A stretch of 32,957 nt of DNA from Aureispira sp. (GCA_024222455.1 JAAEPD010000652.1:1-32957); one strand, 5' to 3'; numbered from the stretch's first letter, positions 8,509 through 16,204 are shown. Numbers and translations are program-made. Notes: generated from the sequence alone by a model not told the origin.

Positions 8509-8543
8509 AAAAAGCAACCACTTGCTTGAAGTAGTTGCTTTTT
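8509..8543 (-). terminator. Second terminator-like hairpin between the MHKQR paralogs
   Basis: Arms at 8509-8523 and 8529-8543 pair over 14 of 15 positions around a 5-base loop, with an AGCAAC/GTTGCT core. Both flanks are A- or T-runs, so it can end transcription on either strand. On the minus strand it lies only 19 bases before the ATG at 8490. Confidence 0.6.
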
Positions 8544-8571
8544 CATTTCGTCTTAAGCCAACAGCTTAAAA

Positions 8572-8599
8572 ACAAAAAACAACAGCTTTAGGGCTGTTG
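8572..8599 (-). terminator. Terminator of the 8626-9006 gene
   Basis: CAACAGC (8580-8586) pairs with GCTGTTG (8593-8599) around a 6-base loop. On the minus strand it is followed by a T-rich run (complement of 8571-8579). It lies 27 bases after the upstream paralog's stop. Confidence 0.6.
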
Positions 8600-8625
8600 C
8601 TCTTATAATATGTTTTTCTGATTGT

Positions 8626-9006
8626 TTACACAGTTTCTGCACCATCACCTTTCATGATGAAAGCTACTACAGCTCCAGCAACACCAGCAATTGCAATCAA
8701 GTAAAGCCCAAAACCAGTAGTTACCATAGACTCACCCATAAGGCTTACTACTTTGTATACACCCAACAACCCTGCAAGAGCAAAGCAAGTTAAGGCACCA
8801 TACATCATTCCACCACCTTGAGGTACATTTCTATCTCCTAAAAGGGCAAGAGCCAATGCTCCACCAAATAAAATAATATTGAGATATCCATCAGCACCAT
8901 CAATTCCTTTTACAGTCATTAGACCCATAACAGAAGCCCATGGTAAAAACGTAGCTATAATTCCAATAGCTGCGCAAACAGTCATGATTAATCGTTGTTT
9001 ATGCAT
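8626..9006 (-). CDS. Four-helix integral membrane protein, MHKQR paralog A
   Basis: A 126-residue, Gly/Ala-rich membrane protein of unknown function. Four hydrophobic segments lie at about 6-25, 43-60, 66-87 and 97-118, followed by a short acidic tail. It starts Met-His-Lys-Gln-Arg like the next gene downstream and shares its helix layout, so I infer a tandem duplication. Asp-Gly loops (GIDGADG, about 34-40) lie between helices 1 and 2. A possible promoter is the minus-strand TATTCTTG at 9068-9075, one mismatch from TAnnTTTG. The gene is monocistronic judging by the hairpin after it. Confidence 0.7.
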   Translation of the reverse strand: MHKQRLIMTVCAAIGIIATFLPWASVMGLMTVKGIDGADGYLNIILFGGALALALLGDRNVPQGGGMMYGALTCFALAGLLGVYKVVSLMGESMVTTGFGLYLIAIAGVAGAVVAFIMKGDGAETV

Positions 9007-9153
9007 AATAATAAAGGTTTAAAAAAGAGTTATTAAATATAGGATTTGTCGATCCAATGTTCCTTACAAGAATACCATTTTTTTGATGCAAAAACCAATT
9101 TTCTATTATTTTTTTTATACATTCCTTAATCTTAATAATAAATCTTTAAAAAA

Positions 9154-9759
9154 ATGCTAAAAATAGGTATTACAGGCGGTATAGGTAGCGGAAAAACAAC
9201 TGTTTGCAAACAATTTGCAACTTTAGGTATTCCTGTTTATTATGCAGATGATCGAGCAAAATGGTTAATGAATAATGATACAGAACTCAAAACTGCTTTA
9301 ATTGAGCAATTTGGAGAAGAAACTTATCTTGATGATCAACTAAACAGAGCCTACTTAGCCAATATTGTGTTCAAGGATAAAGCTAAGCTAGATATTCTCA
9401 ATGGCTTAGTACACCCAGCAGTATTTAAAGATGGTATGCAATGGCAAATAGATCAAGAAGCTAATGGAAGTCTGTATAGTCTAAAAGAAGCAGCTCTTCT
9501 ATTTGAGACAGGTTCTTACCTTGGTTTAGATAAAATTATTGTAGTAACTGCTCCTTTAGACTTGCGGATAGCTCGTGTCATGAAAAGAGATAATACAACT
9601 AGAGAAGCTGTTTTGGATAGAATTAATAAACAAATCTCGGATGAAGAAAAAGTAGCTAAGGCTGATTTTGTCATTCAAAATATTGAGCTAGAAGATATTT
9701 CTACTCAGGTGCAAAATATACACTTACAACTTCTTAAACTCAATAAATCTAAAGCATAA
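9154..9759 (+). CDS. coaE: Dephospho-CoA kinase
   Basis: CoaE phosphorylates the 3'-hydroxyl of dephospho-CoA with ATP, the last step of coenzyme A synthesis in the cytosol. The P-loop GGIGSGKT spans 8-15, followed by the family's YADDRAKWL (about 30-38) and HPAVF (about 88-92). LLFETG (about 111-116) and KRDNTTREAVLDRI (about 148-161) are lid and core elements of this kinase. The length of 201 residues is standard. The start is ATG at 9154, three codons before the first beta-strand. The upstream region is AT-rich with no clear promoter. Confidence 0.93.
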   Translation: MLKIGITGGIGSGKTTVCKQFATLGIPVYYADDRAKWLMNNDTELKTALIEQFGEETYLDDQLNRAYLANIVFKDKAKLDILNGLVHPAVFKDGMQWQIDQEANGSLYSLKEAALLFETGSYLGLDKIIVVTAPLDLRIARVMKRDNTTREAVLDRINKQISDEEKVAKADFVIQNIELEDISTQVQNIHLQLLKLNKSKA

Positions 9760-9883
9760 AAGCTAGATCAAACTTTAAACGCAAAACAAACACAACACAC
9801 TATTAGCAAACGCTTTACAAACAATCAAACTACTCAAAACGGATCTTCGTCTTTTAAGTATTAAAAAAAATACACCTGCAAAA

Positions 9884-9931
9884 TATTTGTATATGTTCCA
9901 TATTTGTATCAAATAATTATTCATACAAATA
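9884..9931. promoter_or_regulatory. Repeat cluster in leader: two direct and one inverted 9-mer
   Basis: TATTTGTAT occurs at 9884-9892 and 9901-9909, a 17-base period. Its exact reverse complement ATACAAATA is at 9923-9931, 12 bases before the ATG at 9943. The second and third copies can form a 9-bp hairpin with a 13-base loop. It may be an operator or an mRNA structure; function unknown. Confidence 0.5.
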
Positions 9932-9942
9932 CACATACAATT

Positions 9943-10746
9943 ATGTCCAAGAACCTATCTTTCGTAATCTGGTCTACAGACGCAAGCCAAGCACCTAAAT
10001 TTATAGCAGCAGGAACACCTGGAAGTTTTTTGGATGGTGATACTATCGAACTTATGTCTGCAGTAGCAGCTCATATAAAAGACAATAACTTAAGTTTTGG
10101 AGATGTTACCTTTGAACTGAGTGTAACTATCAATAACGAACAAACAATCACCCACAGTTTCCAAATGGAGAGCATAACAGGTAACAATATCTGGTTAATT
10201 GCTGACCCAACAAAAACTAATCCTAATGGTAGTTTTTCTAAACTATTTGTAGATGCCTTTATCGCACTTCCGGAAGGTAATTATACTATAGATGTTCAAC
10301 TTAATGCAAGTCATGCAGGTAATAAATCTCTTATAAATACAGGACAACTAACATTTGAAAGAGCAGCTAACATTAATGAACATTTCAAAATTTCAGCATA
10401 TCTAGATGATCCAGAAGGTGCTAGAAACATGGCTTCAGATGAATTCATGAAACAATATGCAGCAAAACGAGAAGCTTATGCCGCAAAGAAACACGCATCT
10501 AAAAAATTCTCTATCAATCTAAAAAATAACAACGATGGGCAATCAGTCTATTTAATTTGGAAGGATATAAAAACACTATCAGAAAATATATTATTGATAG
10601 AACCTAGCAAAGAAAAATCATTAGAGTTAAGCAATAACCTAGAATACGAACTACTTGTTTATGGTCAAAACCAGTCTAAAGATCATGCTAGACATCTAGC
10701 AACTATTGATAAGGGGGCTGCAGGCTCTACATTCTCACTAAACTAA
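9943..10746 (+). CDS. Hypothetical cytosolic protein, two beta-rich parts
   Basis: I do not recognise this 267-residue protein. From the ATG at 9943 it begins Met-Ser-Lys-Asn with no signal peptide or membrane helix. An upstream in-frame TTG at 9904 is less likely because it falls inside the repeat cluster. Residues about 1-150 are strand-like with many Thr, Asn and Asp residues. About 155-190 is a charged, Ala/Lys-rich helical linker (EFMKQYAAKREAYAAKKH region), and about 190-267 is a second strand-rich part. The layout suggests two small beta-sandwiches joined by a helix. The Ala-Gly-rich, well-biased codon use suggests fair expression. A strong terminator follows. Nothing here indicates a specific function. 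Confidence 0.7.
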   Translation: MSKNLSFVIWSTDASQAPKFIAAGTPGSFLDGDTIELMSAVAAHIKDNNLSFGDVTFELSVTINNEQTITHSFQMESITGNNIWLIADPTKTNPNGSFSKLFVDAFIALPEGNYTIDVQLNASHAGNKSLINTGQLTFERAANINEHFKISAYLDDPEGARNMASDEFMKQYAAKREAYAAKKHASKKFSINLKNNNDGQSVYLIWKDIKTLSENILLIEPSKEKSLELSNNLEYELLVYGQNQSKDHARHLATIDKGAAGSTFSLN

Positions 10747-10761
10747 TCTCTAATTAAAAGT

Positions 10762-10800
10762 AATAGGCCATTCCTTATCTAAAAGGATGGCCTATTTTAT
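10762..10800 (+). terminator. Strong rho-independent terminator
   Basis: AATAGGCCATTCCTT (10762-10776) pairs with AAGGATGGCCTATT (10783-10796) with a single bulged T. It is followed by TTATATTTCT. It lies 16 bases after the stop at 10746. Confidence 0.85.
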
Positions 10801-10826
10801 ATTTCTCTACTAGGTTCTAAATAACC

Positions 10827-11315
10827 TTAATATTTTAGTCCTACTTTTTTGTATAAAAAATGTAATAACCAAGCAGGGCCAATTAGCAAGAACTGCAAAT
10901 CTTCTAAAAAAGAAGGTTTAGCCCCTTCTATCTTATGTCCAATAAATTGGAATACCCAAGCCACAAAGAAAATACCTATAGAAACCCATAGGAGCAACAT
11001 ATTGTCGCCTAATGCTAACCCTAAATAATGGTTACCAATAGCCATTGCCCCTCCTACCACTACAAATCCTAAAAAGATAGGAATAGACAATACTAGATAA
11101 TAAACTAAGGTTAAGCCCAAAAACACCATTGCCCAATTAGCAAATAAGGATTTTGTTATAGGAAAAGGGATTGTATAAAGCATTCCTAGCAATGAAAACA
11201 TGATCAATGGAATACAAATCCAATGAATTGCTTTGTTGGTTGGATTCACATGACTCTCACCATATTTACTTAGTAGGACATCAATTTTTCGGGGAGTTGA
11301 GGCGTTGGTGCTCAT
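10827..11315 (-). CDS. Mpo1/DUF962 family membrane protein
   Basis: A 162-residue protein of the DUF962 (Mpo1-like, yeast YGL010w) family. The characterised yeast member is an iron-dependent dioxygenase acting on 2-hydroxy fatty acids. Conserved family pieces are visible: SHVNPTNKAIHWICIP (about 22-37) with two histidines, and QFIGHKIEGAKP (about 123-134) with a third. Four to five hydrophobic segments cover most of the rest. The ATG at 11315 gives an N-terminus starting MSTNAS; an upstream in-frame start at 11354 would overlap the candidate promoter, so the shorter form is chosen. The enzymatic role is inferred from the family only. Confidence 0.8.
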   Translation of the reverse strand: MSTNASTPRKIDVLLSKYGESHVNPTNKAIHWICIPLIMFSLLGMLYTIPFPITKSLFANWAMVFLGLTLVYYLVLSIPIFLGFVVVGGAMAIGNHYLGLALGDNMLLLWVSIGIFFVAWVFQFIGHKIEGAKPSFLEDLQFLLIGPAWLLHFLYKKVGLKY

Positions 11316-11351
11316 TTTTATTGTTTTATAAATTAGTAGATTTTTATTTTT

Positions 11352-11399
11352 CAAAAATAACTCTTTTTATCCATTCTATCCAACTATTTTAAATAGTTG
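11352..11399 (-). promoter_or_regulatory. Candidate promoter with overlapping 19-bp palindrome
   Basis: On the minus strand TATTTTTG (11352-11359) matches TAnnTTTG exactly, with TTG at 11381-11383 upstream at 21-base spacing. The -33 part lies inside CAACTATTT-T-AAATAGTTG (11381-11399), a perfect 9+1+9 palindrome. The arrangement is typical of a repressor operator for the DUF962 gene, whose ATG lies about 40 bases downstream. Confidence 0.4.
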
Positions 11400-11431
11400 T
11401 TTAATAAAAAAATAACTAAACTAAGCTCCTA

Positions 11432-11468
11432 TAAATAAAAAAACCCTTCCTCTCCTCAGAGGAAGGGT
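11432..11468 (-). terminator. Terminator of the nrtR-FadL-pncA operon
   Basis: ACCCTTCCTCT (11443-11453) pairs perfectly with AGAGGAAGGGT (11458-11468) around a 4-base loop. The A-run on its left is a T-run for minus-strand transcripts leaving pncA, about 110 bases after the pncA stop. Confidence 0.8.
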
Positions 11469-11580
11469 ACTAAAAACCCAAACAAATAAACACAAAGATT
11501 TCATAAAGATAAAAATTTTCATTAAACCACAAGCGATTTAACCAAATTTTTATTATATTTTTTTCTTTAACTGCGAAATT

Positions 11581-12201
11581 TTATATCAACTCTTTAGAGT
11601 TTAATAAAATAACCCCCTGTTCTTTCATAGTATCTAATGCCTTCTCTACATCTCCCTCATTCAAATTCACTCCTCTACAAGCATCTTCTAACAAAAAGGT
11701 CTTAAACCCTAGTTCTACAGCATCTAATGCTGTAAATTTGACGCAATAGTCAGTAGCCAAACCCAATACATAGACTTCTTTTACTCCTTTTTCTGATAAG
11801 AATGCTCCTAAACCTGTTGCCTTCCGCTTTCCATTATCAAAAAAGCCACTATAACTATCGATTTCTACATCTGTTCCTTTTTGAAAGACGAAATCAATCG
11901 CTGAATGGTTTAAATCGTTAACAAATAAAGCCCCAAAACTATCTTGCACACAATGTATAGGCCATAATATTTGCTCTAAACCACCCAAATCAATTAAATC
12001 ACCAGGTTTTCGCCAAGGATGATTAGCTGCAAAACTCTTATGGTTGGCAGGATGCCAGTCTTGTGTCGCAATGACTAAATCAAAGGTTCCTTTTTCTATC
12101 AAATCATTTGCAATAGGAATTACAGCATTAGCATCTGGCACCTCTAAAGCACCATTAGCACAAAAATCATTTTGAAGATCAACAAGAATTAAGACTTTCA
12201 T
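11581..12201 (-). CDS. pncA: Nicotinamidase
   Basis: PncA hydrolyses nicotinamide to nicotinate and ammonia, feeding the Preiss-Handler NAD salvage route in the cytosol. The isochorismatase-like fold is evident: LVDLQNDF with Asp8, metal-site TQDWHPANH with Asp48, His50 and His54, Lys108 in FQKGT, and GLATDYCV with nucleophile Cys153. Asp8/Lys108/Cys153 is the full catalytic triad. Length from the ATG at 12201 is 206 residues. An in-frame upstream start at 12261 would add a non-family N-terminus overlapping the previous gene and was rejected. The FadL-like gene ends 28 bases upstream, so it is probably the last gene of an nrtR operon. Confidence 0.93.
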   Translation of the reverse strand: MKVLILVDLQNDFCANGALEVPDANAVIPIANDLIEKGTFDLVIATQDWHPANHKSFAANHPWRKPGDLIDLGGLEQILWPIHCVQDSFGALFVNDLNHSAIDFVFQKGTDVEIDSYSGFFDNGKRKATGLGAFLSEKGVKEVYVLGLATDYCVKFTALDAVELGFKTFLLEDACRGVNLNEGDVEKALDTMKEQGVILLNSKELI

Positions 12202-12229
12202 TATAGGTAGTAAATATTTTTTATGTGAA

Positions 12230-13657
12230 TTATTGCAAAGCAAAAAAGTAAGTATAGCCAATCAATAAGGTTAGAGTGTGCCCACTGTATTTTGCAGAAG
12301 CATCTCTAGTCCCCAACAAGCGTTGTTCTATAGTAGGAGAAGTAAGATTAATCAATTGCTGTATTCTAGGTTCTATAGTTAAGGCATAGTCCACTCCAAA
12401 ACTAAAAAAGCTAGCTCTTCTTCTCCACGAAACACCTGAAGAAACATGGTATAAATCAATTGGAGCACTATTGATAGCCAATCTGTTTTGCGAAAAACTA
12501 GATCGTCTATAGCTCATATCTGACCGAACACCCGCATGCAAGGTAAATACATCCGTCAGCTTATGCTCCCAACCTACCCCCAGATTAATAACTTGATCAG
12601 CTTTATTATACATACTTACAAAATCTTCTCCCTCATAACCATTTGGAGGTGATGGATATGCAACCTTACTAATTGTTCCTTTAATCATTTGATACTCCGC
12701 TATTGGCCCAAAGTACTCAGCAGATACAGTAATCAATCCTTTTTTATACTCATAGGCAACACCTAATCCTGCCGACAGGGGTTGCTTAAAATTAGTTTTA
12801 AGCTGCCTTTGTTGGTCTAGTTTGCTAATATCTTGATCAGGTTGAATATTATTTTGCGTTGATTCTCGCTGAACTCTAGATTCGCCCCAGATATTAAGCG
12901 ATGGTGTTGTAAATGTAGCCCCTAGCCTCCAAGCGCCAAACCGAGCATGGACACCAACCTTAAATAAGGCTTTAATGTTATTTAGCCTCATCTCCAAATC
13001 GTAGGTATGGGAAGCTAAAAAAGGTGATGAATTGGGAGTAACTTTGTCATAAGAGGCTCTAGCCGAAAAAGCATTCACATGCTTCTGATTTCGGTAAGAT
13101 ACAATCCCTGTAATACCTGCTGATAAATAGTCTGTAATCTGATAGCCCATTCCCAAACAAGCCCAAGTCTCATTGATATGGTTTTGTAGCTCTACAGAGC
13201 CCAAATAAACCTCATCACCTCCATGTGAGGGAATTACATCATACTCCGCAACATGTTGCTGGTTAATATCAAAATTTGCATGATATCGAGTTAGGACGGC
13301 AAAACCCATTCGCCAACGTTTTCCAGGGTTTTTAGTTATCAGACCTGAGAGCATTTGAGGATGTAAACTAAATCGCTGTGAACGCAGGTCAAGGCTATCT
13401 CCAGCTCCATTTTTGATAGAAATATCTTCATATTTATAGACATTTGTATTCAGAGAAACCGTTGACTCCCTGATAAATGCAATGTTAGCAGGATTGTAAA
13501 AAATAGAACTATTATTATCTAATCCAGCAATAGCTGCACCTCCCAAAAAAGCTGCACGTGCGCCATATTGTTGTGTCCAATAATGGGTATCTTGAGCTGT
13601 ACTATAGTTAGCACAAAAGCACAATAAGATCATTAGCAGTAATGGCGCCGTTTTCAT
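12230..13657 (-). CDS. FadL/OmpP1-like outer-membrane beta-barrel protein
   Basis: An exported 475-residue outer-membrane protein. A signal peptide (1-21, ending STAQ) leads into YGARAAFLGGAAIAGLDNNS (31-50) and FYNPANIAF with Asn-Pro-Ala at 55-57. That is the N-terminal hatch motif of the FadL/OmpP1/TodX hydrophobic-compound transporters. The remainder is alternating strands ending in an aromatic-rich C-terminus (YTYFFALQ). FadL proteins pass hydrophobic or aromatic molecules across the outer membrane. The gene starts 3 bases after nrtR and ends 28 bases before pncA, so it sits inside the NAD-salvage operon. Uptake of an NAD precursor is a tempting but unproven role. Confidence 0.78.
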   Translation of the reverse strand: MKTAPLLLMILLCFCANYSTAQDTHYWTQQYGARAAFLGGAAIAGLDNNSSIFYNPANIAFIRESTVSLNTNVYKYEDISIKNGAGDSLDLRSQRFSLHPQMLSGLITKNPGKRWRMGFAVLTRYHANFDINQQHVAEYDVIPSHGGDEVYLGSVELQNHINETWACLGMGYQITDYLSAGITGIVSYRNQKHVNAFSARASYDKVTPNSSPFLASHTYDLEMRLNNIKALFKVGVHARFGAWRLGATFTTPSLNIWGESRVQRESTQNNIQPDQDISKLDQQRQLKTNFKQPLSAGLGVAYEYKKGLITVSAEYFGPIAEYQMIKGTISKVAYPSPPNGYEGEDFVSMYNKADQVINLGVGWEHKLTDVFTLHAGVRSDMSYRRSSFSQNRLAINSAPIDLYHVSSGVSWRRRASFFSFGVDYALTIEPRIQQLINLTSPTIEQRLLGTRDASAKYSGHTLTLLIGYTYFFALQ

Positions 13658-13660
13658 CTC

Positions 13661-14374
13661 CTAATCTTTTTTGTCACGAGGCTCCGAAATTGCAAATTCA
13701 AAACCTTCTTTAGTTAGCTGTTCGTATTTTTCTTTATTAAACTCGTATAAATGAGCAGGTCGGTGAGGAACATCCTTTTGGCGTCCTGTCTGTTCTAATA
13801 TACCCATTTTTAGGATTTTTGAGCGAAAATTGCGACGATTTAATGACTTGCCTAATATTTTCTCATACAACTCCTGCAACTGAGTCAAGGTAAATTGTTC
13901 TGGCAATAACTCAAAACCAATAGGCTGATAACGCACCTTTGCATTCAATCGTTTAATGGCAATATCCATAATTTTATCATGATCAAAAGCCAACTTAGGC
14001 AACTCCGAAAGCTTAAACCATTTTACATTTTTGGCGTCAGAAGCAGCTTGTGCAGGATGTTCTTCTAGGTTAACTAAGGCATAATATGCAATACTAATGA
14101 CACGCCCTCTAGGGTCCCTACCAGGAGTTCCGAATGTATACAATTGTTCTATAAACACATTAACAACTCCTGTTTCTTCCTCCAGTTCTCGTCTTGCAGC
14201 AGTGTCCAAATCTTCATTCATATCTACAAAACCTCCAGGCAAAGCCCAATGATCTTTAAAAGGGTCGTCTGCTCGTTCTATCAACAACACACGTATATCT
14301 TGACTGTTGTCTAATCCAAAAATAACACAATCTACAGTTGCCGCAGGGCGTGGATATTCGTAGGTATAAGCCAT
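13661..14374 (-). CDS. nrtR: NrtR-type Nudix transcriptional regulator
   Basis: A 237-residue protein with an N-terminal Nudix domain and a C-terminal winged helix (about 150-220), the architecture of NrtR, the ADP-ribose-responsive repressor of NAD synthesis genes. The Nudix box at 48-70 (GFVDMNE, then RRELEEETGV) fits GX5EX7REUXEEXGU with all acidic residues present, so hydrolase activity may be retained. NrtR members vary in this. The C-terminal LNRRNFRSKILK is a plausible recognition helix. It lies next to pncB (186 bases upstream) and is followed directly by the FadL-like gene and pncA, strongly supporting the NAD role. A plain Nudix hydrolase is the less likely alternative. Confidence 0.85.
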   Translation of the reverse strand: MAYTYEYPRPAATVDCVIFGLDNSQDIRVLLIERADDPFKDHWALPGGFVDMNEDLDTAARRELEEETGVVNVFIEQLYTFGTPGRDPRGRVISIAYYALVNLEEHPAQAASDAKNVKWFKLSELPKLAFDHDKIMDIAIKRLNAKVRYQPIGFELLPEQFTLTQLQELYEKILGKSLNRRNFRSKILKMGILEQTGRQKDVPHRPAHLYEFNKEKYEQLTKEGFEFAISEPRDKKD

Positions 14375-14394
14375 GGTTTGTTTTCTAATTAAAA

Positions 14395-14405
14395 TGAATA
14401 ATTTG
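14395..14405. promoter_or_regulatory. 11-mer shared with pncB upstream region (copy 1)
   Basis: TGAATAATTTG lies 21-31 bases before the nrtR ATG and recurs exactly at 16054-16064 before pncB. It is a candidate NrtR-related site. The region is AT-rich, so chance is not excluded. Confidence 0.3.
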
Positions 14406-14522
14406 TTAAAAAAATGTTTAATTATGAACTTGAATCCTTTACTAAGTATTTTAACACATCTTTATTTTGAATGTCATTCTATTCTAAAGAAGTGTCAAGC
14501 GATCAATCTATTTTTCCCAAGA

Positions 14523-14554
14523 ATTCAACATTCAAACATTTAGCATTCAACATT
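14523..14554. repeat. Short direct repeats after pncB
   Basis: ATTCAACATT occurs at 14523-14532 and 14545-14554, with a near copy (ATTCAAACATT) at 14530-14540 between. It sits just after the pncB stop on the minus strand. It resembles short low-complexity repeats and has no clear role. Confidence 0.5.
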
Positions 14555-14560
14555 ATAAAT

Positions 14561-16003
14561 TTACTGTTGTCTGAGTGTTTTGATAAGTGTAAGTTTACGC
14601 TCGTTGAGCTGCTCTTCTAGTCCAACAGGATAAAATCCAAAATTCACATTATGGAACAATTGTATTTGATCTATAGTTCGCTGTCGAATATCATGAATAG
14701 AGGGTAACGAATACACCTTCTCCCCTTTTTGAAAAATCGGTTGCAATAAATCTTCGTAAATTCGTTCATCAGCAACCACCTTTCTGCCATCAAAACTTTG
14801 GATTTTAGAACTGGGAACTTCTGTTTCCGTATTCCAAATCATATCTCCAAATGGTTTATCATCAGACTGATAATAACGTCGAACTTGTAGAATTCCAGGA
14901 TTAGATACTTTTATAGGGTTTTCAGAAAGTTTTACACGATACTCCCAATCACTATTTGGTTTGCGTAGGGCTGCCAATTTATAGACACCTCCCAAAGCAG
15001 GTTGGTCATAAGCAGAAACTAATCTTGTGCCTACTCCCCAAATCGTTATCTTAGCCCCTCTATCTTTCAACTCTGCAATTCTATACTCATCCAAACTATC
15101 ACTAGCAATAATAGCAGCATCCTCAAAACCAGCAGCATCCAACAACTTTCGAGCTTCAATACTCAATGCTGCTAAATTGCCACTATCTAAGCGAATACCC
15201 ATCATTTTATAACCATTCTCCCTAAGCCCATTTCCTACTTTTATAGCCTTTTTCACCCCTTCTACAGTATCATAGGTATCTACCAAAAAGACACAGTTAT
15301 TCGGCATCACCTCAGCATAAGTTTTAAATGCTTCATCCTCTGAATCAAAGCTCATTACCCAACTGTGTGCATGTGTACCTTTGACAGGAATATCAAATAA
15401 CTTACCAGCCAATACATTGCTAGTAGCATGACAACCACCAATATAAGCTGCTCTGCTTGCTGACAAACCACCATCGATCCCTTGTGCTCGTCTCAACCCA
15501 AACTCCAATATAGTATCGTTACCTGCTGCATCTACTATACGAGCGGCCTTAGAAGCTATTAAGGTCTGGAAATTCATGATAGTCAACAAAGGTGTTTCGA
15601 TCAACTGTGCTTGAATCAATGGCCCTTTTATCCGAATCAATGGTTCGTGAGGAAAAACAATAGTCCCTTCTGGCACAGCATCTACATCACAGGTAAATTC
15701 CATTTGATACAGATAGTCCAAAAAACCTTGCTCAAATAATGGTTTATCATCAGACCCAGTCAAGCTCCCTAAATAAGCTATATCACTATCCGAAAACTTT
15801 AGGTTTTCTAAATATTCTACCGCATCTTGCAAACCACAAGCTATTGCAAAATCACCTTTAAATGGATTTTTTCGATAAAACCAATGAAAAACTGCCTCAT
15901 CATCTTGGCGGCCAGACTTCCAGTAGCCATAAGCCATCGTAATCTGGTAAAGATCAGTCAGTAAGGATAAACTTGTTTGATATCGTTGAGAAAGTGTATT
16001 CAT
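14561..16003 (-). CDS. pncB: Nicotinate phosphoribosyltransferase
   Basis: PncB joins nicotinate to PRPP to give nicotinate mononucleotide, the committed step of Preiss-Handler salvage. The 480-residue protein has the NAPRT opening LLTDLYQITMAYGYW (about 14-28) and FHWFYRKNPF. The FGLRRAQG segment and GTHAHSWVMSF, with the autophosphorylated-type His, follow. GIRLDSGNL and ASDSLDE form the PRPP/type II PRTase barrel. The start is ATG at 16003, followed directly by family sequence. It is transcribed towards nrtR, with 186 bases between them, and pncA lies three genes downstream. Control by NrtR is expected. Confidence 0.94.
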   Translation of the reverse strand: MNTLSQRYQTSLSLLTDLYQITMAYGYWKSGRQDDEAVFHWFYRKNPFKGDFAIACGLQDAVEYLENLKFSDSDIAYLGSLTGSDDKPLFEQGFLDYLYQMEFTCDVDAVPEGTIVFPHEPLIRIKGPLIQAQLIETPLLTIMNFQTLIASKAARIVDAAGNDTILEFGLRRAQGIDGGLSASRAAYIGGCHATSNVLAGKLFDIPVKGTHAHSWVMSFDSEDEAFKTYAEVMPNNCVFLVDTYDTVEGVKKAIKVGNGLRENGYKMMGIRLDSGNLAALSIEARKLLDAAGFEDAAIIASDSLDEYRIAELKDRGAKITIWGVGTRLVSAYDQPALGGVYKLAALRKPNSDWEYRVKLSENPIKVSNPGILQVRRYYQSDDKPFGDMIWNTETEVPSSKIQSFDGRKVVADERIYEDLLQPIFQKGEKVYSLPSIHDIRQRTIDQIQLFHNVNFGFYPVGLEEQLNERKLTLIKTLRQQ

Positions 16004-16053
16004 AAGATTAGATTATTGATAATTTGCTTAGAACTTATTTAATATTATAATTT

Positions 16054-16064
16054 TGAATAATTTG
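16054..16064. promoter_or_regulatory. 11-mer shared with nrtR upstream region (copy 2)
   Basis: TGAATAATTTG lies 51-61 bases before the pncB ATG and is identical to 14395-14405. A partial copy (on the minus strand CAAATTATCA) lies nearer the gene at 16016-16025. It is a candidate binding site; unproven. Confidence 0.3.
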
Positions 16065-16086
16065 AGTATGTAATTTTTAGAGATTG

Positions 16087-16119
16087 AGGCTATTTTTTAG
16101 AGAAATAGCCTTAGCTATT
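16087..16119. promoter_or_regulatory. Overlapping alternative hairpins
   Basis: AGGCTATTT (16087-16095) pairs with AAATAGCCT (16103-16111). AATAGC (16104-16109) can instead pair with GCTATT (16114-16119) around loop CTTA. The two stems share an arm and exclude each other. ATAGCCTTAGCTAT (16105-16118) also occurs on the minus strand at 23072-23085. Confidence 0.45.
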
Positions 16120-16196
16120 GTGATGAAAAAAGCTGATTAGATCTATAAATTGGCATTTCATATTAACAATTAGTATAAAATTAAATAGGCTCTTAT

Positions 16197-16204
16197 TATC
16201 TTTG
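16197..16204 (+). promoter_or_regulatory. Candidate -7 element for the pseudouridine synthase gene
   Basis: TATCTTTG is an exact TAnnTTTG match and the same octamer as upstream of folB. No TTTG is seen about 19 bases upstream. It would give a leader of about 120 bases. Confidence 0.25.
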
